Positions 1 to 6,203 of a stretch of DNA of 6,854 nt are shown here, in pieces (positions within the stretch are counted from its first letter, which is position 1; every line of letters starts with the position of its first letter). The notes under the pieces are model-generated. The model was not told where the DNA came from, did not search any database, and saw only the letters and a program-made list of their open reading frames with translations. The DNA comes from JAWWPG01 sp038327385 (lineage in GTDB: Bacteria > Actinomycetota > Actinomycetes > Propionibacteriales > Nocardioidaceae), in NCBI GenBank assembly GCA_038327385.1, contig JBBQKY010000140.1, positions 1 to 6,854 of the forward strand, in the 5' to 3' direction. The translations under genes and the position numbers were made by a program.

Positions 1-348
1 TCGACCCTCGACTTCGTGATCAGCCTGCTGGGCGGGGCGTCGCTGGTCGTGCCGGGTCACGGCGCCGTGGTGGGCCGGAAGTTCGTCGAGGAGCAGCGGG
101 AAGACATCGCCGCGGTCGGGGAGCTGATCCGCGGCCTTGCGATGGCGGGCGTGCCGATGGGTGAGGCGCTGGAGGCGGGCGAGCAGACGCCGCGGGCGGC
201 ACCGCTCGCGGCGGGCCTGGGCTCGGCTGAGGCCCGGAGCGAAGGCGGGACTGGATGGCCGTTCGCCACGCACTACCTCGACCAGGCCGTCGTGCGTGGC
301 TACGAGCACCTTGGCCCGCTTCCCCGCCTCACCCTCCCCCTGGCGTGA
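1..348 (+). CDS. MBL-fold metallo-hydrolase, C-terminal part (5' end outside window)
   Basis: The frame is open from base 1 and ends at TGA 346-348, giving 115 residues of a larger protein. The segment LVVPGHG (residues 15-21) matches the glyoxalase-II/metallo-beta-lactamase pattern in which the PGHG histidine is a metal ligand. It is followed by a helix of the type RKFVEEQREDI, usual after that motif in this family. The first metal-binding motif (HxHxDH) would lie upstream, outside the window. Residues about 50-85 form an Ala/Gly/Glu-rich linker, and the end (WPFATHYLDQAVVRGYEHLG) resembles the C-terminus of actinobacterial MBL-fold hydrolases as I recall them. The substrate cannot be told from this part. 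The GTG at base 16 is not a true start, because the reading frame and the fold clearly continue upstream. The gene converges with hemW. Family assignment is fairly sure; function is unknown. Confidence 0.8.
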   Translation, partial: STLDFVISLLGGASLVVPGHGAVVGRKFVEEQREDIAAVGELIRGLAMAGVPMGEALEAGEQTPRAAPLAAGLGSAEARSEGGTGWPFATHYLDQAVVRGYEHLGPLPRLTLPLA

Positions 349-393
349 CGCGTTCCTCGCCACGCTGATCGAGCTGGCGGCTTCGAGCTTCGT

Positions 394-454
394 GTAGTAA
401 GGAGCAAACCGGGGCTCGTCGGGGCCGTGGGACCCCCGCTTTGATCCTTATTAC
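394..454. terminator. Large imperfect inverted repeat between convergent genes; probable bidirectional terminator
   Basis: Arms 394-417 and 431-454 pair over 24 positions: 20 Watson-Crick pairs, one G-T wobble (397/451) and three mismatches (404/444, 409/439, 415/433), with a 13-base loop (418-430). The centre of the stem is GC-rich (CGGGG at 410-414 against CCCCG at 434-438). It is flanked by AAA (406-408) on the left and TTT (440-442) on the right, so each strand reads a GC stem followed by a T-containing stretch (CTTTGATCCTTATT on plus, GTTTGCTCCTTACT on minus). The position between two gene ends (stops at 348 and 492) fits a terminator serving both. The T-tracts are interrupted, so efficiency is uncertain. 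Confidence 0.6.
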
Positions 455-477
455 CGGAGCTCGGCCGTACCGGAGCT
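452..477. repeat. 10-base direct repeat TACCGGAGCT, two copies
   Basis: TACCGGAGCT occurs at 452-461 and 468-477, a 16-base period, in the gap between the hydrolase and hemW stop codons. The first copy overlaps the end of the right arm of the inverted repeat. No function is assigned; it could be a chance duplication in CCGG/GAGCTC-rich sequence. Confidence 0.5.
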
Positions 478-491
478 TGTCCGGACGCCGT

Positions 492-1742
492 TCAGGCCAG
501 GAGTGACCGGACGACGGCGTCGGCAAGGAGCCGGCCGCGCCGGGTCAGGGTCAGCGCGTCATCCGCGCCGGACTCCCGGTCCTCGGTGGATCGCGGTGCA
601 ACCGTCGCCAGGCCGTCGGCCACCAGGGCGGGGACGGCCGCTCGGCCGAGGTTGTCGAGCACCGCGAGTGGCAGCCCGGTGACGAGGCGGGTCTCCAACA
701 GCACCCGCTCGACGCGCCGGGTCTCGTCGTCCAGCGGCTCACGGGCGAGCGCCGGACTCAGGCGCGCCGCGAGGCGGTCTGCATAGGCGGCCGGGTGCTT
801 GACGTTCCACCACCGGACGCCGCCGACGTGCGAGTGCGCTCCGGGACCTACGCCCCACCAGTCGGATCCGCGCCAGTAGCTCAGGTTGTGCCGGCACCAG
901 CCGGCGCGCGAGCGCGACCAGTTCGACACCTCGTACCAGTCGAAGCCGGCTGCCGCGAGCGTCTCGTCGGCGAGCTCGTACTTGTCGGCCAGGTCGTCGT
1001 CGTCCGGCCGATCCACCTCGCCGCGATCCACGCGGCGGGCCAACGCCGTACCTGCCTCCACGACGAGCGCGTATGCGCTGATGTGGTCGGGCGCCAGGGC
1101 GATCGCTGCGGTGAGGCTCCGCCGCCAGTCGTCGAGCGACTCCCCCGGCGTGCCGTAGATCAGGTCGACGCTGACCTGCTCGAACCCGGCTGTGCGCGCC
1201 CAGCCCACAACATCAGGCAGCCGCTCCGGGTCGTGTGTGCGGTCCAGCACGGCCAGCACGGACGGCACCGCCGACTGCATGCCGAATGAGATCCGGCTGA
1301 TGCCGCCGGCGCGCAGCTCCGCAAGGTCCCGCTCGCTCACGCTGTCCGGGTTGGACTCGGTGGTGATCTCCGCGTCCGGCGCGAGCCCGAACTCGTCGCG
1401 CACCGCTGCCAGCACCGCGAGCAGGTCACGAGGAGGCAGCAGCGTGGGCGTCCCGCCGCCGAAGAACACTGTGTCGACGCGCAGGTCCCGCTCGCCGAGC
1501 ACCCGGCGAGCCATTCTCAGCTCCTCGATCGCTGCCTGCGCGTACGTCGACCGCGAGGCGCCGGGGGTCGACCCGAGCTCGCTGGCCGTATAGGTGTTGA
1601 AGTCGCAGTAGCCACAGCGCACGCTGCAGAACGGCACATGGATATAGATCCCGAATTGCGCCTCGCCGAGCCGACCCAGCGCACTCTCGGGCAGTCGCCC
1701 GTCGGCCGGCGCCGGCTCACCGTCCGGCAGGGCGGAAGGCAC
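492..1742 (-). CDS. hemW: HemW, radical SAM family heme chaperone
   Basis: A 416-residue radical SAM protein. C39, C43 and C46 form the CX3CX2C motif that binds the 4Fe-4S cluster. The residue two after C46 is Phe (CDF), where the oxygen-independent coproporphyrinogen oxidase HemN has a fourth Cys; this favours HemW, which binds heme and passes it to target proteins. Other landmarks are GGGTP (95-99, SAM contact), ESNP (129-132), SFGMQS (152-157), DLIYGTPG (193-200) and the block from YEVSNW (270) to GPGAHS (303). That block includes HNLSY (285-289), the HNXXY heme-binding motif described for E. coli HemW. The GTG start at 1742-1740 is chosen because the protein then begins MPSALPDGEP, as in actinobacterial homologues I recall. 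It begins four bases after the acyl-CoA synthetase stop and no Shine-Dalgarno sequence is visible, so translational coupling is likely. Older annotations may call it hemN. Confidence 0.93.
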   Translation of the reverse strand: MPSALPDGEPAPADGRLPESALGRLGEAQFGIYIHVPFCSVRCGYCDFNTYTASELGSTPGASRSTYAQAAIEELRMARRVLGERDLRVDTVFFGGGTPTLLPPRDLLAVLAAVRDEFGLAPDAEITTESNPDSVSERDLAELRAGGISRISFGMQSAVPSVLAVLDRTHDPERLPDVVGWARTAGFEQVSVDLIYGTPGESLDDWRRSLTAAIALAPDHISAYALVVEAGTALARRVDRGEVDRPDDDDLADKYELADETLAAAGFDWYEVSNWSRSRAGWCRHNLSYWRGSDWWGVGPGAHSHVGGVRWWNVKHPAAYADRLAARLSPALAREPLDDETRRVERVLLETRLVTGLPLAVLDNLGRAAVPALVADGLATVAPRSTEDRESGADDALTLTRRGRLLADAVVRSLLA

Positions 1743-1746
1743 GCCG

Positions 1747-3615
1747 TCAGCGGTAGAGCGCGTCGAGGCGCTCTCGGTAGTGCTCCTCGACCACCTTGCG
1801 CTTGACCTTCATGCTGGGCGTGATCTCGCCTTCCTCCGCCGAAAGATCTCGCTCGAGCACCACGAAACGCTTGACGGTCTCCCACTTGTTCAGCTTGGCG
1901 TTCAGCTGGTCGACGTACCCCTGGACCATGTCCCGAGCCGCGTCGGAGGTCACGATCTCGGCGTACGAAGCCCCGGCGAGCCCGTTCTCTGCAGCCCACT
2001 CGCCAACCGTGTCTTCATCGAGGGTGACGAGTGCGCTGACGAAGTTGCGATCGTTCCCGTGCACGAAGAACTGGCTCGCGTACGGGCAGACCGCCTTGAA
2101 CTGGCCCTCTATGACCTGCGGTGCGACGTATTTGCCCCCCGACGTCTTGATTAGGTCCTTCTTCCGGTCGGTCACCCGCACGAAGCCGTCACCGTCGATC
2201 TCGCCGAGGTCGCCGGTGTGGAGCCAGCCGTCGTGTAGCGCCTCGGCGGTGGCCGCGGGCTGTGCGTGGTAGCCGTCCATCACACCGGGACCCTTGATCA
2301 GCAGCTCGCCATCGGGCGCCACCTTGACCTCGGTGCCGTCGAAGGGCCGCCCGACCGTCCCGAACTTGCGGCGGGCCGGCAGGTTGAAGCAGGTGCCAGC
2401 CGACGTCTCGGTGAGCCCGTAGCCCTCCAGGATCAAGATGCCCGCCGCGTTGAACCACTCGGCGATGTCCTGGTTGAGCGCGGCGGCACCCGACACGAAG
2501 AAGCGCAGCCGACCACCGAAGCGGGCGCGGATCTTGGCGAAGACGAGCTTGTCGAGAATCCTGTGCTGTACGGCGAGCCGCCGCGGCACCGGCGTACCGG
2601 CGGCTCGGCGCCGCTCCACGTCGAGCCCAACCACGAATGCCCGGTCGAAGATCCGTTTCTTGACCGCTGACTCGTTCGCCGCCACGGTGGCGATCCGTCC
2701 GTGTGCCTTCTCGAAGATGCGCGGGGCGGCGGCCATGATTGTCGGGCGTACGACGGCCAGGTTGTCGATGATCTTCTCGACCCGTCCGTCCACGGCGGTG
2801 TGGAAGCCGATCGCGAGCTGGGCGGACAGCAGCACCTTGCCGAACGAGTGGGCGAGCGGAAGCCAGAGAAACTGGACGTCCTCCTCGCTGAGGAAGTCCA
2901 GCGCCTGGATGACGACGCCCTCGTAGGTCCAGGCGGAGTGCGGTAGCCGAACCCCTTTGGGCTGACCGGTGGTGCCGGAGGTGTAGATCAGCGTCGCAAG
3001 ATGGTCGTGGCGAGTGGCGTTCACCCGGTCCGTGACGACATTCGGCTGGTCGGCGAGCAGGCGTGCTCCCGCGGCCTGCAGGTCGTCCAGCGTGATCACC
3101 CAGTCGTCGTCTCCAGCTGCGGCTGCGGCTCCCGCTCCGGGTCCGGCTCCGGCTCCGGCTCCGGGGAAGGTCACGACCGTGCGCAGCGCCGGCAGCTCGG
3201 CCCGGTGCTCGCGCAGCTTGGCGACCTGCGCGCCGTCCTCGGCGAACACCACACGCGACTCAGAGTCGCCGATGATGAACGCGACATCCGGCGCCAGGCT
3301 CGAGGGATAGACCGTCGTGGTCGCAGCGCCGCAGGACATGATCGCGAGGTCGGCGAGGATCCACTCGTAGCTGGTGGTGGCCGCGATCGCGACGCGCTCT
3401 TCCGGCTCGATGCCGAGTGCGACCAGCCCGGCCGCTATCCGGGTGACCCGCTCACCGGTCTGTGCCCACGTGACCGTCGGCCATTCCGCGCCCTCCGCCG
3501 CCGGAAAGCTGTACGCGTCCCGGTCGGGGGTCGCCCGGACCCGGTCGAAGAACAGCCGGCCGAGGCTCTCCGGCCGGTTGGCGAGAAGATCCTGCTCTTG
3601 CGAGGTGGCGACCAT
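1747..3615 (-). CDS. Long-chain acyl-CoA synthetase (AMP-forming), FadD15-like
   Basis: A 622-residue member of the ANL adenylating superfamily, expected to activate fatty acids with ATP and CoA in the cytoplasm or at the membrane face. Visible core motifs: YTSGTTGQPKG (211-221, phosphate-binding loop), EGYGLTETS (397-405), TGD (467-469), DRKKDLIKTSGG (483-494, hinge and acyl-adenylate region), and ITPSMKVKRK (598-607), where K603 or K605 would be the catalytic lysine of the C-terminal domain. The bulky EGYGLTE form and the TPxxKVKRK end resemble mycobacterial FadD15-type long-chain enzymes; chain-length preference cannot be read from sequence. Residues 152-168 are a Gly/Ala/Pro low-complexity insert encoded by a hexamer array. 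The ATG start lies 24 bases after the helicase stop, with no clear Shine-Dalgarno sequence. It is followed four bases later by hemW, so the three genes probably form one transcript. Confidence 0.92.
   Translation of the reverse strand: MVATSQEQDLLANRPESLGRLFFDRVRATPDRDAYSFPAAEGAEWPTVTWAQTGERVTRIAAGLVALGIEPEERVAIAATTSYEWILADLAIMSCGAATTTVYPSSLAPDVAFIIGDSESRVVFAEDGAQVAKLREHRAELPALRTVVTFPGAGAGAGPGAGAAAAAGDDDWVITLDDLQAAGARLLADQPNVVTDRVNATRHDHLATLIYTSGTTGQPKGVRLPHSAWTYEGVVIQALDFLSEEDVQFLWLPLAHSFGKVLLSAQLAIGFHTAVDGRVEKIIDNLAVVRPTIMAAAPRIFEKAHGRIATVAANESAVKKRIFDRAFVVGLDVERRRAAGTPVPRRLAVQHRILDKLVFAKIRARFGGRLRFFVSGAAALNQDIAEWFNAAGILILEGYGLTETSAGTCFNLPARRKFGTVGRPFDGTEVKVAPDGELLIKGPGVMDGYHAQPAATAEALHDGWLHTGDLGEIDGDGFVRVTDRKKDLIKTSGGKYVAPQVIEGQFKAVCPYASQFFVHGNDRNFVSALVTLDEDTVGEWAAENGLAGASYAEIVTSDAARDMVQGYVDQLNAKLNKWETVKRFVVLERDLSAEEGEITPSMKVKRKVVEEHYRERLDALYR
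3109..3162. repeat. GGCTCC-type hexamer tandem array inside the acyl-CoA synthetase gene
   Basis: Read on the plus strand in steps of six, 3121-3162 gives GGCTGC, GGCTCC, CGCTCC, GGGTCC, then GGCTCC three times. Two more degenerate units (GTCTCC, AGCTGC) extend it to 3109. On the coding strand the perfect unit is GGAGCC, Gly-Ala, so the array makes the Gly/Ala-rich stretch near residues 152-169. A six-base unit keeps the frame when copies are gained or lost, so length variation would be tolerated. It sits between the first N-terminal part and the YTSGTTG core, where FadD-type proteins commonly have a variable loop. Confidence 0.8.
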
Positions 3616-3639
3616 GAGACTGAACCGTAGATCAGATCT

Positions 3640-5052
3640 CTAGCGAGCGACAGGCCGCTGCATCCGCTTCCCCGACCGACGCCGCGGACGCGACTGCGCC
3701 CCCAGGGCGTCGCTGCGCGTCGACCGGTGAGCGGCAGAGTCCGGCCGCGCACCCCGACGGCGTCCGTCGTGCCGGCCGGCCGCTGAGAGTGCCGGCGTGA
3801 CCGCGACCGGTTGCGGTGCGACGAGTACCCGCTCTCCGGGCGCAATCTCGTCGAGCAGCGGGTCGCCGGTGTCGAGCCGGGTGACAGTCGGCCTGACGCC
3901 GGCCTTCCGGGTCAGCGTCCGCACGTCGGATACCTGGCTGTCGACCATCAACGTGACGACGGTTCCGGCTGCGCCGGCTCGTGCGGTACGTCCGGAGCGG
4001 TGCAGGTACGCCTTGTGCTCGGCGGGTGGGTCGGCGTGGATGACGAGACGCACATCGTCCACGTGGATGCCTCTCGCGGCGATGTCGGTCGCGACCAGCG
4101 TCGACGAGCTGCCCTTGGCGAACGCTGTGAGGTTGCGGGTCCGGATCGCCTGCGACAGGTCGCCGTGCAGCTCGAGCGCCGGCACCCCTGCCGCGGTCAG
4201 CCGTTTGGCCAGCTGCTTCGCGCCGTGCCGGGTGCGGGTGAACACGAGGGTACGGCCCGGCGCCGACGCCAGCTCGACGAGGACAGGGAGCCGGGCGTCT
4301 CGGTGTACGTGCAGCACGTGGTGGGTCATCTCGGTCGAGGCCGACTCGACGGGGTCGACCTGGTGGGTCACCGGGTTGGTCAGGTATCGCTTGGCGAGCA
4401 CGTCGACTCCGCTGTCGAGCGTGGCGGAGAAGAGCATCCGCTGGCCGTCGGCGGGCGTCGCGTCCAGCAGGCGTCGTACGACAGGCAGGAAGCCCAGGTC
4501 CGCCATGTGGTCGGCCTCGTCGAGGACGGTGACCTCGACGGAGTCGAGGTTGGCGTGACCCTGCTGGATGTGGTCGGCGAGCCGCCCGGGGCAGGCGACG
4601 ACGATGTCGACCCCTGACCTGAGCGCCTTGATCTGGGGTGCGGCACCGACCCCGCCGAAGACGGTCACACTGCGCAGCGAGAGCGCCTGGGCCAGCGGTG
4701 CCATCGCGGCGCTGATCTGGGTAGCGAGCTCGCGGGTCGGCGCCAGGATCAACGCACGCGGCCGAGTGGGGCGGCGGTGCTGCTGGCTGGCCGCCAGCCG
4801 GGCAAGCAGCGGGAGCAGGAATGCGTAGGTCTTGCCGGATCCCGTCCGGCCACGGCCGAGCAGGTCCCGCCCGGCGAGCGAGTCGGGCAGGGTGGCCGTC
4901 TGGATGGGAAACGGGTCGGTGACGCCGGCGCGGATCAGCGCCTTGACGAGCGGCTGGGGGACGCCCAGCTCGGTGAACGTAGGGGCCGCGCCCATGAGGG
5001 CCGCGGTGGTCGGACGGGTGGAAACATGCGAGTGGGGGCGGCTGGCCGCCAT
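3640..5052 (-). CDS. DEAD-box ATP-dependent RNA helicase with Arg-rich C-terminal tail
   Basis: A 470-residue SF2 helicase with the DEAD-box motifs in order: Q motif (F26 and PFPIQ, 47-51), motif I GRTGSGKT (68-75), Ia PTRELA (105-110), GG (133-134), Ib-like CPGR (154-157, usually TPGR), II DEAD (178-181), III SAT (209-211), IV LVFTRTR (269-275), V ATDIAARGI (321-329) and VI HRSGRTARAG (351-360). It should unwind short RNA duplexes or remodel ribonucleoproteins. The core ends near residue 385. The tail from about 427 to 470 is rich in Arg, Ser and Ala and probably adds RNA affinity. The ATG at 5052 is supported by GGAG six bases upstream; the next Met (residue 20, at 4995) has no such site. 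The RhlE/CsdA-like role is family knowledge; ribosome assembly or cold adaptation is only inferred. It is likely the first gene of a unit with the acyl-CoA synthetase and hemW. Confidence 0.95.
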   Translation of the reverse strand: MAASRPHSHVSTRPTTAALMGAAPTFTELGVPQPLVKALIRAGVTDPFPIQTATLPDSLAGRDLLGRGRTGSGKTYAFLLPLLARLAASQQHRRPTRPRALILAPTRELATQISAAMAPLAQALSLRSVTVFGGVGAAPQIKALRSGVDIVVACPGRLADHIQQGHANLDSVEVTVLDEADHMADLGFLPVVRRLLDATPADGQRMLFSATLDSGVDVLAKRYLTNPVTHQVDPVESASTEMTHHVLHVHRDARLPVLVELASAPGRTLVFTRTRHGAKQLAKRLTAAGVPALELHGDLSQAIRTRNLTAFAKGSSSTLVATDIAARGIHVDDVRLVIHADPPAEHKAYLHRSGRTARAGAAGTVVTLMVDSQVSDVRTLTRKAGVRPTVTRLDTGDPLLDEIAPGERVLVAPQPVAVTPALSAAGRHDGRRRGARPDSAAHRSTRSDALGAQSRPRRRSGKRMQRPVAR

Positions 5053-5058
5053 GAAGAG

Positions 5059-5062
5059 CTCC
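5059..5062 (-). promoter_or_regulatory. Shine-Dalgarno site GGAG of the helicase gene
   Basis: GGAG on the minus strand, six bases before the ATG at 5052-5050. It decides the helicase start in favour of this ATG over the downstream Met at 4995. Confidence 0.65.
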
Positions 5063-5133
5063 GAACGTTGAGGTAGTCGTCCTGCGTGTCGCTTCCGCGG
5101 TTGTCGCGGCGCGTCGTGGTCGACATAAGAAGA

Positions 5134-5160
5134 TGGCCCGAGGCAAGACTCTGCGGGCCA
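5134..5160 (-). terminator. Probable intrinsic terminator of the kinase gene, or hairpin in the helicase leader
   Basis: On the minus strand a 7-bp perfect stem (TGGCCCG at 5160-5154 with CGGGCCA at 5140-5134) encloses a 13-base loop and is followed by TCTTCTTATG, a partly T-rich stretch. It begins 28 bases after the kinase stop (5189-5191), which fits a rho-independent terminator. The T-tract is broken by C and A, so termination may be partial. If helicase transcription starts further upstream, the hairpin would lie in its 5' leader. Confidence 0.5.
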
Positions 5161-5188
5161 ACATCATCAGTGTACGCGACGTTGTGCC

Positions 5189-6127
5189 TCAGTCCTCCAT
5201 CGCCTTGGCGACGGTCACGCAGTTGGTGATCCACTCCCGCTCGTCCGGGCGGAGGGCGCGGTCGACCCGTTGCGCGTCCTCGACCGACCAGTGTGCGTTG
5301 AGGACCATGCGCACGATCACCCACTGCCGCGCGCGGTCCTCGTCGAGATCGGCAGCGTCGACCAGCGTGTGGAAGCGACGTCGCAGGGCTGTCCGGACGC
5401 TGCCGGTCGCGGCGAGCTCGTCCCACCGGTTCCACAGCGCGGGCGCCGGCTCGTAGTGCGGGTCGCCGGACATCGGCTTGGGATCGATGACCAGCCACGG
5501 CTCCCGGTCGCCGGCGAGGACGTTCTCGTAGTGCAGGTCCCCATGGACCATCACGCCGACGCTCGCCGGGTCGGCGATCAGCTCCCGGCCGAGTGACGCC
5601 GCCTTGTCGACCAGCCGGCGTGGGATCGGCGCGTTGCGCGGCATGCTGGTCATCGCGGCGACCCACTCCTCGACGTACGACGAGACAGTGCGCAGCTGAG
5701 GCAGCGCGGGGACATGGATCCGGGAGTAGAAGCCCGCGATCAGCTCGCAGGCGTCGAGGTCCGGCAGCTCGTTGAGGTTGCGCTGGTGCAGCCGCTCCAG
5801 CAGCAGCGCCCGCCGGTGCGGGTCAGCGCGCAGGAGCCGGACGGTGCCGCGCCCGTTCCAGTGCCGAAGCGCAATCCCTTCGTGCAGCGACTCCGTGTCG
5901 CCGTCGAACGTAACCTTGAGCACCGCGTGGGCACCCTGGGTGGTCCGCACCGGGGCCACCAGCGACGCGAACCCGTGCCAAAGCGAGCCGGTGTAGGACA
6001 GCTCCCAGTCGGTCAGCACGTCGCTGAAGAGCCCCGGCAGCCGGTCGAGCCAGTCCGCCCAGTCCGGCCCCAGCTCCGCCTGTTCGAGCAAACCCGGCGG
6101 TACGTCGACCTGCGTCGGCAAAGCCAC
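5189..6127 (-). CDS. APH(6)-type aminoglycoside/hydroxyurea phosphotransferase family kinase
   Basis: A 312-residue protein-kinase-like fold small-molecule kinase, starting at GTG 6127-6125. Landmarks in this numbering: VLKVTF with K71 (ATP-binding lysine), E83 in HEGIALRHW (its likely partner), hinge LLLERL (108-113), HGDLHYEN (195-202, Brenner motif with catalytic D197 and metal-binding N202) and VIDPKPMSGDP (213-223, metal-binding D215). These match the family containing streptomycin 6-phosphotransferases. Such genes are common in actinobacterial chromosomes and most have no proven substrate, so resistance is not shown. The open frame extends upstream to 6328, but those 67 residues are Arg/Ser-rich antisense-like sequence, largely inside pstB. 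The GTG has GAGAGG 10 bases upstream and begins VALPTQVDVP, as in homologues I recall. It lies 76 bases after pstB on the same strand and may share its transcript. Confidence 0.85.
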   Translation of the reverse strand: MALPTQVDVPPGLLEQAELGPDWADWLDRLPGLFSDVLTDWELSYTGSLWHGFASLVAPVRTTQGAHAVLKVTFDGDTESLHEGIALRHWNGRGTVRLLRADPHRRALLLERLHQRNLNELPDLDACELIAGFYSRIHVPALPQLRTVSSYVEEWVAAMTSMPRNAPIPRRLVDKAASLGRELIADPASVGVMVHGDLHYENVLAGDREPWLVIDPKPMSGDPHYEPAPALWNRWDELAATGSVRTALRRRFHTLVDAADLDEDRARQWVIVRMVLNAHWSVEDAQRVDRALRPDEREWITNCVTVAKAMED

Positions 6128-6137
6128 GGACGCGGTG

Positions 6138-6143
6138 CCTCTC
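6138..6143 (-). promoter_or_regulatory. Possible Shine-Dalgarno site GAGAGG of the kinase gene
   Basis: GAGAGG on the minus strand, 10 bases before the GTG at 6127. The spacing is a little long, but it is the best purine-rich site near any candidate start. It supports placing the start after the pstB stop rather than inside pstB. A TTG at 6145-6143 in the same frame has no such site. Confidence 0.45.
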
Positions 6144-6203
6144 AAGGTCGACGACAGGTGCGGATGGTCCTGCCAGTCTACCGTCGAGGGGTGCTCGGCG
6201 GCC

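Noticed and set aside
795..1289. Plus-strand open frame of 164 codons antisense to hemW
   Set aside because: It lies wholly within a well-supported gene, has no family motif and shows the composition of an antisense shadow.
3001..3630. Plus-strand open frame of 209 codons with Gly/Ser repeats antisense to the acyl-CoA synthetase
   Set aside because: The Gly-Ser repeats are only the opposite-strand reading of the GGCTCC array; no start signal or recognisable domain supports a gene.
3616..3639. Imperfect palindrome AGATCTGATCT in the helicase to acyl-CoA synthetase gap, considered as an operator
   Set aside because: The match is imperfect and very short, and the gap is too small to hold a full promoter.
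3811..4617. Plus-strand open frame of 268 codons antisense to the helicase
   Set aside because: The product is Val/Gly/Asp/Arg-rich with no motif, and its limits follow the helicase codon pattern.
3632..5167. A 511-codon open frame on the minus strand overlapping the whole helicase gene
   Set aside because: It is in another frame of a GC-rich gene, its product is Arg/Pro/Ala-rich without domains, and the overlapped frame carries all DEAD-box motifs. Long empty frames are expected at this GC content.
5133..5456. Plus-strand frame starting MARGKTLRAN, across the hairpin and into the kinase gene
   Set aside because: It has no Shine-Dalgarno site, runs mostly antisense to the kinase and turns into Arg/Ser-rich sequence.
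6174..6180. TAGACT as a possible -10 box for the kinase gene
   Set aside because: No matching -35 hexamer is visible at 16-19 bases upstream, and such hexamers occur by chance.
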